Source: Ampelocalamus luodianensis (taxonomy: Eukaryota; Streptophyta; Magnoliopsida; Poales; Poaceae). From it: a DNA stretch of 64,000 bases. The notes under the pieces were generated by a model. The model saw only the letters and a program-made list of their open reading frames with translations. It did no database searches and was not told where the DNA came from. The translations under genes were made by a program, and so were the position numbers. Of this stretch, positions 11,078-22,530 are shown in pieces. Each line of letters starts with the position of its first letter. Within the stretch, counting starts at the first letter, position 1. The stretch is from assembly GCA_036346255.1 (NCBI GenBank), contig JAYEVH010000070.1:124001-188000 (forward strand), given 5' to 3'.

Positions 11078-11767
11078 TGTGCTTGCGAGCACATGCATGG
11101 GTATGCATCGACAGTTGCATACTCTTCATTATCGGTAAAATGCAAAGAGAGAGTTAAAGAGAAAGTATGCATTGTGCATTGCATAAGCATGTGATATGTT
11201 TTAAATGCAAAGTGCTGGAGTGGATGCTGATGTTATAATGTTGTATTATAATGTCTTTCCTTCGTACTTTGCTGAGTCTGTGGACTCACTCTTGCTACTG
11301 TTGTTGTTTTAGTAAGAGAAGATATTTGGATGATGATGTTATAATGTTGTATTTTAATATCTTTTATTTGTACTTTGCTGAGTTTGTGGACTCACTCTTG
11401 CTGTTGTTGTTGTTTTAGGTACCGATTTCAAGAACAACATGCATGGGAGGAAATAGTCATATGTTCGGACACACACGGCCACAAATCTTTTATAGTTGAT
11501 TAAATTTTAGATCGTGCCTTAATAAATAAGCAAATTGCTTAAAGGATTTGTTATGATTATGCTTTAGTTGATTAGCATATCTTGACTGCCTATTGTTTAT
11601 GCTGGATGTTGGATTGTTTAATTATGATATTTTTAACTATTAGAACCTCCGATATAATTAGCTATACAAAAGAGGTTCTGCCGAAATTTAGTAAAATATC
11701 TTAGTTTTAATTTGTTATATTGTTAGTTTAGTAGCACTCCAGGCTCGTGTTGGGCTAGGGTGTTACA
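11078..11767 (+). repeat. A 5' LTR, segment 2
   Basis: Continues the LTR after B. It opens inside a stem-loop (TGTGCT/AGCACA) and then GTATGCA/TGCATAC. It holds a 106-bp tandem duplication, the acceptor-like TTTTAG|GTACC (AG 11417-11418), the CATGCATGGGAGG block and a terminal stem-loop (11642-11681, arms AGAACCTC/GAGGTTCT). It ends GGGTGTTACA. Confidence 0.85.
11223..11434 (+). repeat. 106-bp tandem duplication in A 5' LTR
   Basis: Copies start at 11223 and 11329. Each includes the GCTGAGT..GGACTCACTCTTGC block and TTGTTTTAG. The A 3' LTR has the same two copies (20911, 21017), so the duplication predates insertion; C's LTR has one. Confidence 0.8.
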
Positions 11768-11784
11768 GTTGGTTTCAGAGCGGG
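11768..11784 (+). promoter_or_regulatory. Primer-binding site of A
   Basis: GTTGGTTTCAGAGCGGG directly after the LTR end, one change from the tRNA-iMet complement TTGGTATCAGAGC. Confidence 0.85.
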
Positions 11785-14700
11785 CTGTATGCCCGTGGTG
11801 AATGGATTAACAACTTAGGGAACTTAAATTGCTAAAATTTTGTAATGGTTAATGAACTTAAAAACTTGACACACCGGTGCACAGTAGGATGTGATGGGTC
11901 AAGTATTGCATTTACGCTTCCGTTATGTTGTATTGATGATTCCTGTTATGAGATGATCTTATATACCTATAATATGATTCTATGATTATTATGAGTGATG
12001 GTAGCGCATGTTGAGAGGTTGAGGTCGTGGTTGTGGCCCTGGGCTTTACCAGGTTACACCACTGTTCGTGGTAAAAGAATAGTGAAGTGGTTACCTCGGA
12101 TATCTTAGTACAGACATTGATAGTGAGTATCTTTAGAAAAGTTGTTCTCTTCCTTGAATTTGAATTTGGTTAACTCTTGTCCAGTTGTGGTTGATGAATT
12201 TCTCTTGGGTCGATGAGTTCATTGCAGTTGATGGGTTTCTTTGAGAAAGGTTGATGTGTTTTCATTGGCTTAATTTGTCCCTTAAAGCAATTATTGTTTT
12301 CTCAACTATTGAGTTATTCTTACGGTTGGTAAACTTGGTTAGTTGTCAAGATTGACCTTTGTATTGGAGTGTTGCCTTTCTTATTGGATGACCCATTTAT
12401 TTCGCTTGATGATTTGGATAATGAAAATTTCCTTTTGTAAGTCCTTTAGTACGTGGAAGTTTTGATTCAATGTATCTCTTTTGGGTATTTTGAATGTTGA
12501 AGTTGAAAGATTCTTTTTATGAAAGAAAATGCTAAACCATTTAGCGATGTCTTCTCGTGGTTAAGTGAGAGGTTATAATCGAAGAAATTAGTGGATATGA
12601 TATGGCTTATCAAATTGGGTCTGTAGTGTGGTGTATAATCAATCTTAACTAAGATCCTTGGAAGGAAAGTTGATTAATTTGATGGTTCTATGTAGTAGTT
12701 TCTTTGAATTTGAATTTGGTCAACTCTTGTCGAGTTATAGTCGATGAACTGCTCTTGGGATTATTAGTTCATTGCAGTTGATGGGTTGCTTTGAGAAAAG
12801 TTGATGTGTTTCCATTGGTTTACTTTGTCCCTTAAAGCAATTACTATTTTCCAACTGTTGAGTTATTTTTACGGTTGGTGGACTTGGTTAATTGTTAAGA
12901 TTGACCTTTATATTGGAGTTTTGTCTTTCTCATCGGGAAACATGACCTATTTGTGTGCTTGATGTTTTTGGATAATGAAAGTTCTCTTTTGCAAGCTCCT
13001 TTAGTAGTGGAAGTTTTGACTCAATGTAACTCTTTTGGGTATTTTGAGTGCTGAAGTTGAAAGGTTCTTTTTATAAAAGAAAGCGCTAAACCCTTTAGCG
13101 ATGTCTTCTTGTGGTTAAGTGAGATGTTATAACCAAAACAATTAATGGATATGATATGTATTATCAAAGTTGGGTCTGTAGTGTGTACATGATCGATCTT
13201 AACTAAGGTCTTTGAAAGGGAAGTTGATTAAATTTCATGGTGTCTTGAAATAGTTCTGGATGAACTGTGAGTAAGGGTATGGCTATACCTAATTGGAAGC
13301 AATAGAACTATTAAAAGTGTGAGATAATAATTAATTAGTTTGATCGCTAAGGGTGATAAATTGGTAAACTTCTTGGGTACAATGGATAAGCGGGTCTCGT
13401 GGATTAACCCAATCATTTAGGATGGTTAAATTGAGAAGATGTTTGATTATTATCTTAGTGGATATTAATCTTCGAGTTATTTCTTGTGGAAACGTAGTGA
13501 TCATACATACAGGCTAGGTGCAATTATTGTGTATTAAAGTTTAGTGTTGAACATCACTATGAGACAAACTGATGGGGTAGTAGGCTATGATGGTTCATGC
13601 TAAGAATATATAATGAAGGGGTTAGTAAGACCATGAGTATGAGTTGATGAGGGTGTATTGTGGCTGCATGCTCTTGATAAAAGAGGTTGCTCCGATAGTG
13701 CAGATGGTGTATTAGATATACTACAGAATAGGTTGGCTGCTGCAATCATATTAAGATAACAAAAATGTTATGAAATAATACATACTGAGTTTCTTTTGGA
13801 AAGGTTTATGATGGGATTTAATAGGTGACCTGTGTTTGCTTGATGGTGAAATTATCGGATAATAGTATATCTTTGATAAAAAGGTTTTGGTGTAACCTTT
13901 TAAATTGCGTGGTAGGTTCCCTCTAAAATAGAGTGGTTGTTGTAGTGAAGGTGTAAGAATTTGGTATACACTCATTTGAGGATGAGATGATAAAGGGGTA
14001 TGTAACATTTCGGTATGCCTTTGGGGCTTTTATAAGGGAAGAGTTGACGATAATGAAACTTGTTAAGAGTGAATTATTCTTAATGTTAGTAAGATTGTCC
14101 ACCAGAGATTGTGACGCGTTGGAGTGGTGGTGATTCTTCTAGAGAGAAAGTAAGTTGATTGCTTTTCGTAGTATCGGATAAATGAAATGTTTGGAGTTTG
14201 GCATTCTTGATCCTTTGGGAGTTCATGATTTATGTAGTAGATGGTATTAGTTTGAGCAATGTGGTGTGTTGGAAGGTTCTATTTAGTTCTTAAGTGATTA
14301 ATGTGATTTGGTTTTAAATGCACTTCTTGTTTGGGTTGGCAAGTAATGATGTAATCAAAGAAAATTGCTCTATTTGTTGACAGAAAATGAGTACCATAAG
14401 TATTTAGGGTTGGAGTTAAGAATTGTAATCTGCAATTTTTCTGTCGTTACAGCTTAAGAGTTTCTTGAGTTTCAATAGCAAAGTTTTATCATGATTTATG
14501 GAGGTTGAAATTTCCTTCTTGTGGGACATGTGCCCTCAACTGTGGTTTTAACTTTTGTTTTCAGAGATCATTTCTATTTGACTGTTTCTCTTGGTCTCGT
14601 GCTCACTCCGAGGAGCAATGTTTCGTGTGTGTTGAATCTTGTATGAGTTCGTCTCTTCCTTGTTGAGAAAGGAATTAATCAACTTGTGTTGTCGAGTCTT

Positions 14701-15978
14701 ATAATGTGTAGTATGACGACTAGTTGGTGGTGGACAGGTTTATGATAGAGGTGAGATTTTTTTTGGGCACCAAGCTAATTGAAGATCAGTAGAAAGTGAT
14801 TTGGTTTTGACCTATAACACCTGGGATAATTCTATGTAAATGGAATGTTTGTCGATGAGATAAAATTGATTAGTGTTACAACTAGTGGAACCTATGGTGA
14901 ATTATGATCCAATAATCTTTGTCTATGTTGGGATGTTGGGATTATCGAAATTATGGACTCTTGATAAACTTATTATAGTATCGCAATTGGATACTTAGTA
15001 TGATTGTGTAGAAGAGTTGTGGTGGTGAAGTTTAATGAGAATAGCGGTGTGGAGAAACCTAAGCGTCGTGCTAATTAATGGGATAGCAGGAATTGTGAGC
15101 TATTGTCGAGTATGACTTGGCCTCAGTGAGTAACCCTATGGTAGTTAAATTATATCTAAGGATATCTTGGTCAAAGAATAAACTTATTTATTGATGATAG
15201 TGATTGAGTATGTTGGAATCTTGGTCAATTAGTTAGGGTTTTGTGAACAGGTATATTGTGGTTGTGCAACTGAATTGGATTAGTGTGGATTAGGGAACGT
15301 CTAAGATTGGTGAAATAAACCGCCTTGGGGCAATTGCTTGATTAGTGAGGAATATTGATATTAATGACTGAGGTTATAGCTGAGCTATGTGAAATTTTAT
15401 TAATCAAATTTGAGGATTTCCTATCAATTATACCAGAAATTCATGGTAGGAGACTTGGAGGTTGATTTTGGGCTTTGTATTTTTATGCTAGGACCTTAGA
15501 GACCCAATATTATGTGTAGAGGTAGATGAGCAGAAGCAAATTTTGAGTAGTGTGTTGACCTTTGATAGAATACTTTGGGTAAAGTAAATGAGTATGTGTG
15601 CTGAGAATCTGAAGTTGATTATCTTTAATAGAATGAGATGATGTGGCTGTGGGTGAAAAATCTTTATTGAGGTGTTGAAAACCATTTGTCAAATAATTCC
15701 TTTGGTATAGGAGTGGACTAGAGAATCCTTTTGTGGATTAGTAGGCTCCCTCTATATAAGTATGGTTGTTCTATCGGTTTGACGATCGTTTTGGGACTGT
15801 CGGATAAGAGGAAGGAGTTAGTGTGATAATTGTGGAAACCCATGATCTGGGAAAGGGTTTATTTTTTAAAAAAAGAACATTTGAGAAAAGAATGTTCTCT
15901 CGAGTAGATAAGTGCTCTATTGGTTCTTGTTTGAGTTGGATTTTTTTTATGATAGAGATCATGTACAATTTGAGTTGA
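11785..15978 (+). other. A internal region, non-coding
   Basis: About 4.2 kb rich in T and G on the plus strand, with no frame showing retrotransposon motifs. It contains a 550-bp tandem duplication. Frames of 60-100 codons at 13228-14008 and 15488-16167 (minus) have low-complexity His/Ser/Thr/Leu-rich translations typical of chance frames. Confidence 0.75.
12151..13247 (+). repeat. 550-bp tandem duplication in A interior
   Basis: Copies about 12151-12700 and 12701-13247, both opening TTGAATTTGAATTTGG and carrying the same anchors in order (GTTCATTGCAGTTGATGG, CCCTTAAAGCAATTA, TTTAGCGATGTCTTC). They are diverged by scattered substitutions and small indels, so the duplication is not recent. 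Confidence 0.85.
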
Positions 15979-16781
15979 CTTATGTTGACAAGGTGGTTCT
16001 GTCCGGTTTAGGAGAATAAATGAAGTATTTGATTTGGGCATTTGGGCGAATTCTTTTTGGCTTATGTGGCGTTTAGTTGCAAAATACCAAGTTGGAAGGA
16101 TGGAAGGTTTTCGTGAAGAATCTCTTATTTTGGATTTGAGTGTTTTGGATGAAAGATGGAATTGCATTGTGAATCCTCTGTTTTCAGTTGAATTTGATTA
16201 TTAAAGTTTGATTAAAATAAGTTGGGTTGTGCGTCCCTACTTAATAGAGGATCTCCTTGTTATGGTGAAGATATCGACTGAGAGATGGAACAAGGCTTTC
16301 ATATGTTTATGTGCAGGTTATGTGGTTTGGTCCCAAAGAGAAAGATAGCCCAAAGTATATTTGGTTTGTTCTGGAAGTTGCGGGGATTTTGGAATATAGC
16401 AATTCACTAGAACCGTCCTGAGTCCTGGAGCGGGGTATATAACATTTTGTATGAGCCGGTGTTGAGAGGATACTTGAGGTATTTGGAGTGTGATGTTTCA
16501 TAAGAGCCGTTGACCAGCGAGTAATATCGCACTATCGAGTCTTATCCATTGAGTGGTCCTCGTTAGGTCGGTACGAGTGATGAGGCGTAATACATCAGTT
16601 GCATCAAGGTGCGGTGGTCGCATAAGCCCGAGAGGAAAAAAAAGACTTGGGAATTGGAGTCTCGCATATGCGAGTAATATCCGAAAATATTCACAGTAGG
16701 CACGTGGTATTGATGGTAAAATTTTTAGCTCTAATGTTTTTTTTGGCATTAAGCATCATTAGAATTCGGGGTCAAATTCCG

Positions 16782-16797
16782 TTTAAGGGGGGTAGAA
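16782..16797 (+). promoter_or_regulatory. Polypurine tract of C
   Basis: TTTAAGGGGGGTAGAA abuts the LTR start TGTAATACC; it is the best kept tract of the plus-strand elements. Confidence 0.85.
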
Positions 16798-18933
16798 TGT
16801 AATACCACAAGTTTATTGAAGTAAGAAGAATTAATTAAGGGAGAAGGACCAATTAAAAAATGGTTTTAATAGAAGATTAGAGGGGGTTTATGTATAATTT
16901 AGACAACCTGGGCTGTGGGCTTCCGGCCCACAGCATTTAGACCCAAGGGGGAAGGGCAGCTGGCCATATAAGAAGGAGAAGGGGGCAACCCTAGGGTTGC
17001 TACAGTACCCATGCTACAGTAACTTCACCTCCTACTGCTCCTCCTCCCCCCGGCGCCATCCTCCCTGCTGCCGGCCATTGGGAAGGAGAAGGAGGGGAAG
17101 GAAGAGAGGAAGAGGAAGAGGTAGAAGAAGAGGAGAAGGAAAGGGAGAGATCATGGCCTGATGTGGGTGTTCATCGCGTTCAGCGGTGGTTCTTCAAGGG
17201 TAAGACCCGATCTCCTTCCGATTAGTAGATTATTTGATCTTTAGCAATGTCGGTATTTAGGTCTGACTAGAGCAGATTAGGTTGGGCGACATTTTTTGAG
17301 ATGTTTAAAGCCGAATCTGATCAGGACGCCTCCTAGAGAATTGTAGGCGACGTAGATACCTTTTTGTAGAGTACAATATCGCGTCGTTTGGACGAGCGGT
17401 TCAAAAGTTATGAATTTCGTAGCGCTGCTGTTCCGCAAATCTACTATGATTCTAACAGTTTTTAGTAATCAGACTTAAGAGGATAGATAAAAGAATTTCT
17501 GGGAGGTCTCACTATAACAAAATATGTATATAATTGTCTTAGCTTTTAGGGAAACTAACAAACACGAAATTTGGATCATTATTCTGAAAGTTATAGTAGT
17601 TTTAATATATCTATCCAGAAACCTGACGTGAATTAGTTGTTCTGTTCATTAGCTTGGTAGGGGTAGTAGATGGACAAATCTGGAAGGCTCACCAACTAGG
17701 TTTAGGTGGGGTATTTGTTAAGCTTTCAATATAGTCCAAGAACACCCCATTTGGAGCCCTGTACTAAAAGATATGAATTTTTTATTACGACTGTCTGTCG
17801 AGGGGACAGACTGCTGTTTAGGATTTTGGAGTTGGGGTTGGGCGAGAGAGTATAGTTTTTTTTGTAAGTGTTTCTAACTTGTTTTGGTCCAGTATTGTTA
17901 TCTTAGGATGCTTGTTAACTTATCTCAGGTGGGGGATTCGCTCCGGGGGCAGCGCCCTCTTGGCGTCCTTTGTTCTCGCACGGTTGAGGCAAGTACATTG
18001 TTTGTTACTTTGGTTGTGAATGCTTGGTCACAAATGCGTGTATTTGATACATGATAGCGATGTAAGGTTGCTGGCATGATGTGTGTATTAATAATGGTGA
18101 ATGCTCAAAGTATGATTATGCTCTATTCACATACGATGTTATTGTTTTTGGTATATTGATGATGAATAGAGGCTGTGCATGTGCATATTGAGATCATGTT
18201 GAGGCTTGGTCATGTGGTGAACAAGCATGCATATCTTTGAGGTCCTCGTCATGTATGTGACGGGCTTGAGGTTCCCATACTTGTGGAATGTGGTCTTGAG
18301 GTCCCCTTTACTTGCGGAGTATTAGGCAATTGGTCCTTGTGCTTGCGAGCACAAGCATGGGTATGCAGCGACGGTTGCATACTTTGCATTACTGGTAAAA
18401 TGTAAAAAGAGATAAAGAGAAAGGATCCTTAAGCATTGCATATGCATGTGGAATGATTTTAATGATGTGCTTCTGGAAGTGGATGCTGATGTTACAATTT
18501 GTATTGTATGTTTTTTATATGTACTTGTTGAGTCTGAAGAGTCACTCTTGCTTTTATTGTTGCTTTATGTTTACACACACACTACCATGAACCTTCTAAA
18601 GTTGATTAAATTTCAGTTCATGCCTTAATACATGAGCAAACTGCTTAAAGGATTTATTATGATTATGTTTTCACGTTGGATTATTTGTAATAATGAAGAG
18701 TAGAATATTTAGATATTTGTGATTATACTTTAGTCACTTAGTATCTTATGAATGCCTATTGATTATGCTAAATATTGGATTGTTTAATTTTGATAATTGT
18801 AATTGTTGGAATCATTGGTAAAGTTAGCTAAACAGAGGAGGTTCTGCCGGAATTTAGTAAAGTGTCATAGTTTTGACCTGCTTTATTGTTAGCTTAGTAG
18901 CATTCCAAGCTCGTGTTGGGCTAGGGTGTTACA
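16798..18933 (+). repeat. C 3' LTR
   Basis: 2136 bp, TGTAATACC...GTGTTACA, both ends canonical. It has a GC-rich leader (about 16975-17150), splice-donor-like TTCAAGG|GTAAGA (GT 17200-17201), hairpin array (18205-18380) and terminal stem-loop region (about 18810-18846, weak). The TTTTAG acceptor seen in A is lost here (about 18560). Confidence 0.85.
18205..18380 (+). other. Hairpin array, C LTR
   Basis: Stem-loops include CTTGTGCT/AGCACAAG (8 bp, TGCG loop), a CTTGGTCA/TGAACAAG pair with one mismatch, CGTCAT/ATGTGACG-like arms and TATGCA/TGCATA. At the same place A has TGTGCT/AGCACA and B has CCTGTGCC/GGCACAGG. Confidence 0.6.
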
Positions 18934-19705
18934 CTTATGTTGACAAGGTGGTTCTGTCCGGTTCAGGAAAATAAATGATGTATTTATTTTGGGCATTTGA
19001 GCGAATTCTTTTTTGGCTTATGTGGTGTTTAGTTGCAAACTACCGAGTTGGAAGGATAGAAGGTTTTCATGAAGAATCTCTGATTTTGGATTTGAGTGTT
19101 TTGGAGGAAAGTTGGAATTGCATTGTGAATCCTTTGTTTTCATTGAATCGATTATTAAAGTTTGTCTTAAAAAAATAGGTTGTGTTGTGTGTCTTGCTTA
19201 GCGAAGGATCTCTTTGTTAGAATGAAGAGATCGACTGAGAGATGGAACAAGAGTTCCTTATGTTAGGTGCAAGTTCTGTGGTTTGGTCCCAAAGGGAATG
19301 ATAGCCCAAAGTACATTCGGTTTGTTTTAGAAGTCGCAGGGATTTTGGAAGATGGTAAATTGCTAGAACTGTCTCGAGTCCTGGAGCGAGGAATATAATG
19401 TTCTGTATGACCTGGTGTTGAGAGAAGGCTTGAGATATTTAGGGCATGAGGTTTCAAGTCATATCCGTTGAGTGGTTCTGATTAGGTCGATACAAGCGAT
19501 GAGACGTAATACATTAGTTTCATCAAGGTGCGGTGGTTCCATAATTCTGAGAGGAAAGCGGGAATTGGAGTCTCGCATGCGCGAGCAATATCCAAAATTG
19601 TTCACAGCAGGTGTGTGGTATTGTAGGTAAATTCTAGTAGTGATCGTTCTTTGACGTAGAGCATGAGTAGAATTCGGGGTCGAATTCTGTTTAAGAGAGG
19701 TAGAA
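18934..19705 (+). other. A interior, 3' end with decayed polypurine tract
   Basis: Repeats 15979-16797 with substitutions and some deletions and ends TTTAAGAGAGGTAGAA (19690-19705), a decayed polypurine tract, at the A 3' LTR. The frame 19459-19863 (minus) crosses this tract and the LTR start and is not a gene. Confidence 0.75.
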
Positions 19706-21493
19706 TATAATACCCTGAATATTAATAGAGAGTGCAAATAAATTAGAGAGATAATTAAAGGAATTAATTCCAGAATCTGTCCAGGATGCCTCCTAGAAAT
19801 TGTAGGCAACGTCGATACCTTTTCGTAGAGTACTAGATCACGTCGTTTGGACGAACGGTTCAAAAGTTATGAATTTCGTAGCGCTGCTATTCAGTAAATC
19901 TGCTATAATTCTAACAGTTATTAGTAATCATACATAAGCGGATAGATAAAGGAAAATTTGGAAGGTCTCACTACAAATAAAGATGTAGATAATTGGCTTA
20001 GCTTTCAATAAAGCTAAATAAAATGAAATTTGGATAATTTTACTGAAAGATATGATAGTTTTAGTACCACTGTCCAGAAATCCAACGTGAATTAGCTGTT
20101 ATGTTAATCAGCTTGGTAAGGGCAGTACATGGCCGAATCTAGAAGGCTCACCAACTAGGTTTAGATGGAGGATTTGATAAGCTTTCCATAAAGTCCAAGA
20201 ACACCCTATTTGTATCTCTGTACTAAAAGATATGAATTTTTTATTATGACTGTCTGTCGAGGGGACAGACTGCTGTTTAGGATTATGGAATTAGGGTTGC
20301 GCGAGAGAGTATAGTTTTTTCGTAATTGCTTCTATCTTTGTTTTGTCCAGTATTGTTATCTTAGAGTGCTTGTTAACTTAATTCAGGTGGGGGATTGGTT
20401 CCGGGGGCAGCGCCCTCTTCGCGTCCTCCTTTCTCGCATGGTTGAGGCAAGTACTTTGATTGATAGATTAACTATGAATGCTTGATCATGATTGCGAGTA
20501 TTTGACACATAATAGCTATGCATGGTTGTTGGAATGATATGTGTGTTAATATTGGTGAATGCTCAAAGTATGATTAAGTTCTATTCATGTATGATGTTAC
20601 TGCTATTACATGTTAATGATGAATAGAATAACTGTGCATGTGCATATTGAGATCATGTTTGAGGCTTGGTCATGTGGTGACCAAGCATGTATATTTTTGA
20701 GGTCCCCATCATGTATATGATGGGCTTGTGGTCCCCACACTTGTGGAGTATTGGGCTCTTAGTCCCTGTGCTTGCGAGCATAGGTATAGGTATGTATCGA
20801 CGGTTGTATACCCTGCATTACCGGTAAAATGCAAAGAGAGTTAAAGAGAAAGTATGCATTATGCATTGCATAAGCATGTGATAAGTTTTAAATGCAAAGT
20901 TTTGGGAGTGGATTCTGATGTTATAATGTTGTATTATAATGTCTTTTATTCGTACTTTGCTGAGTCTGTGGACTCACTCTTGTTGTTGTTGTTGTTTTAG
21001 TAGGAGAAGATATTTGGATGCTGATGTTATAATGTTGTATTATAATGTCTTTTATTTGTACTTTGCTAAGTCTGTGGACTCACTCTTGCTATTGTTGTTG
21101 TTTTAGGTACCCATTTCAAGAATAACATGCATGGGAGGGAATAGTTATATGTTCAGACACACACGGCCACGAATCTTTTATAGTTGATTAAATTTTAGAT
21201 CGTGTCTTAATAAATGAGCAAACTGCTTAAAGAATTTGTTATGATTATTCTTTAGTTGATTAGCATATCTTGAATGCCTATTGTTTATCTTTGGATGTTG
21301 GATTATTTAATTATGATATTTGTAATCGTTGGAACCTCCGTATAGTTAGCTATACAAAAGAGGTTCTCATCGAAATTTAGTAAATTATCTTAGTTTTAAT
21401 TTGTTATATTGTTAGTTTAGTAGCATTCTAGGCTCGTGTTGGGCATTGTTAGTTTAGTAGCATTCTAGGCTCGTGTTGGGCTGGGGTGTTACA
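19706..21493 (+). repeat. A 3' LTR
   Basis: 1788 bp. Starts TATAATACCCTGAATATTA and ends GGTGTTACA. Compared with the 5' LTR it lacks about 420 bp matching roughly 536-955, which removes the GC-rich leader and donor-like site. It keeps the hairpin array (about 20660-20812), the 106-bp duplication, TTTTAG|GTACC (AG 21105-21106) and the terminal stem-loop (21331-21376). Confidence 0.85.
21408..21481 (+). repeat. 37-bp tandem duplication at A 3' LTR end
   Basis: Two copies (21408-21444, 21445-21481) of the block from ATTGTTAGTTTAG to CTCGTGTTGGGC, identical by eye. Absent from the A 5' LTR, so it arose after insertion or during reverse transcription. Confidence 0.85.
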
Positions 21494-21498
21494 ATGAC
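21494..21498. repeat. TSD ATGAC, right copy (element A)
   Basis: Exact match to 473-477. Confidence 0.85.
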
Positions 21499-22370
21499 AA
21501 TCATAGATAATTTAGTCCTAGGAACATGGCAAGGTAATAAACCATGATTAACACAAACCAATCGATTAAGTCTATTTAAAGAATAATCAACTCTAACTTT
21601 TCATCTAAGGTTATTCAATACCATCATATCCTAGATATAAGTCATCATGCTATAATAAAAGTTTCTCATATCTAATGAATCAAATAAATTGGGTGTAGGT
21701 TGTGATTCCAAGTGCGGTAGTCCTTCCCATGTGAAACGTCATCAATGGTCACCTAAAAACAACAATAGAGCAAGAATGAGTCCAAGACTCAGTAAATACA
21801 TAATAAAGTAATAAACAATAGTTTATCAACCATAATCAAGGATATCATCATAATTTATCTATTTAATGCTATTCTTATACTCAAATAAACAAGTCATATT
21901 CCATATAAGTAAATTTGCAAAATTTAACAATTTACTTATCTATGCATATGCACCATCATGCTCAGGCTCATATGCATCTCATCAGCTGATACCGGTATAG
22001 TGGAGTATTCACCTGTCGATGACACACTCTTCCTCCTATCTTCGTTAGGATGAGATCCCTACATTGTAGGACTTTAACTAGTCCTTACACATGTAAGACA
22101 TTATCTAGAGTGTTTCAGACTAGTCATGTATCTTTCTCACCGACCTCACCAAAATAGTTACATGACTTTCTTATCGACCTAGCTCGTGCACTCTTATCAT
22201 GATGAATGTAAATGATGCAACATCTTTAATTATTCATCAACATAATTCATCTCATTAACTCAATATCTCATTCACTCAATATCATATTCTCATTCACCCA
22301 ATGTCATCAATATCATGTATAATATTAAGCTTAACGAAAACATAATAAATAGCATGATAAGTAATATCAA
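21499..22370 (-). repeat. D LTR, segment 2
   Basis: Resumes D after A. It holds a diverged acceptor-like block (about 21717-21790; in sense TTTTTAGGTGACC then CATGGGAAGGA) and a degenerate hairpin array (about 22008-22200, e.g. CCTACATTGTAGG and CTTACACATGTAAG). It ends with the left TSD of K. Confidence 0.7.
22362..22370. repeat. 9-bp TSD TAATATCAA, left copy (MULE K)
   Basis: Exact match to 44361-44369. A 9-bp duplication is the Mutator superfamily hallmark. Confidence 0.9.
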
Positions 22371-22530
22371 GGATTAAGTACAAGTTTCGTGCCTCAACTA
22401 TACACGATGATTAATTTTGGTCCCTCAACTAAAATACCAGATATAACGCACCTCAAAGTTTAGATACCGGGTAAAAAGGGTCCCTCCGTGCGTTCGAGAG
22501 CAGTTTTGACCAGTCAATGATCCACGTGGC
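22371..22530 (+). repeat. MULE K left TIR
   Basis: Pairs with 44208-44360 in reverse. Anchors in both: GGATTAAGTA, CCTCAACTATACACGATGAT, ACGCACCTCAAAGTTTAGAT and AATGATCCACGTGGC. A few indels separate the copies. Confidence 0.9.

Larger units (their letters stand above)
15979..18933 (+). mobile_element. Element C remnant: interior 3' end plus 3' LTR
   Basis: Interior-like sequence 15979-16797, polypurine tract and a complete LTR (16798-18933). The sequence right after this LTR (18934 onward, CTTATGTTGACAAGG) repeats that at 15979. This fits a sister element that inserted in A at CTTAT and then lost its 5' LTR and most of its interior by recombination with A's matching interior. C's LTR differs from both A LTRs, which resemble each other. 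Confidence 0.7.
478..21493 (+). mobile_element. Element A: LARD-like LTR retrotransposon with nested B and C
   Basis: Plus-strand element bracketed by the exact TSD ATGAC. The 5' LTR is 478-1985 plus 11078-11767 (split by B). The interior is 11768-15978 plus 18934-19705, and the 3' LTR is 19706-21493. Both LTRs start TATAATaCCC and end GTTACA. A tRNA-Met primer site follows the 5' LTR and a decayed polypurine tract precedes the 3' LTR. The interior of about 5 kb has no gag or pol and only short unrelated frames, so mobility must have come from another element. Two further insertions, B and C, lie inside it. Confidence 0.88.

Noticed and set aside
19459..19863. 134-codon minus-strand frame
   Set aside because: Crosses the polypurine tract and LTR start of A on the opposite strand; no motif.
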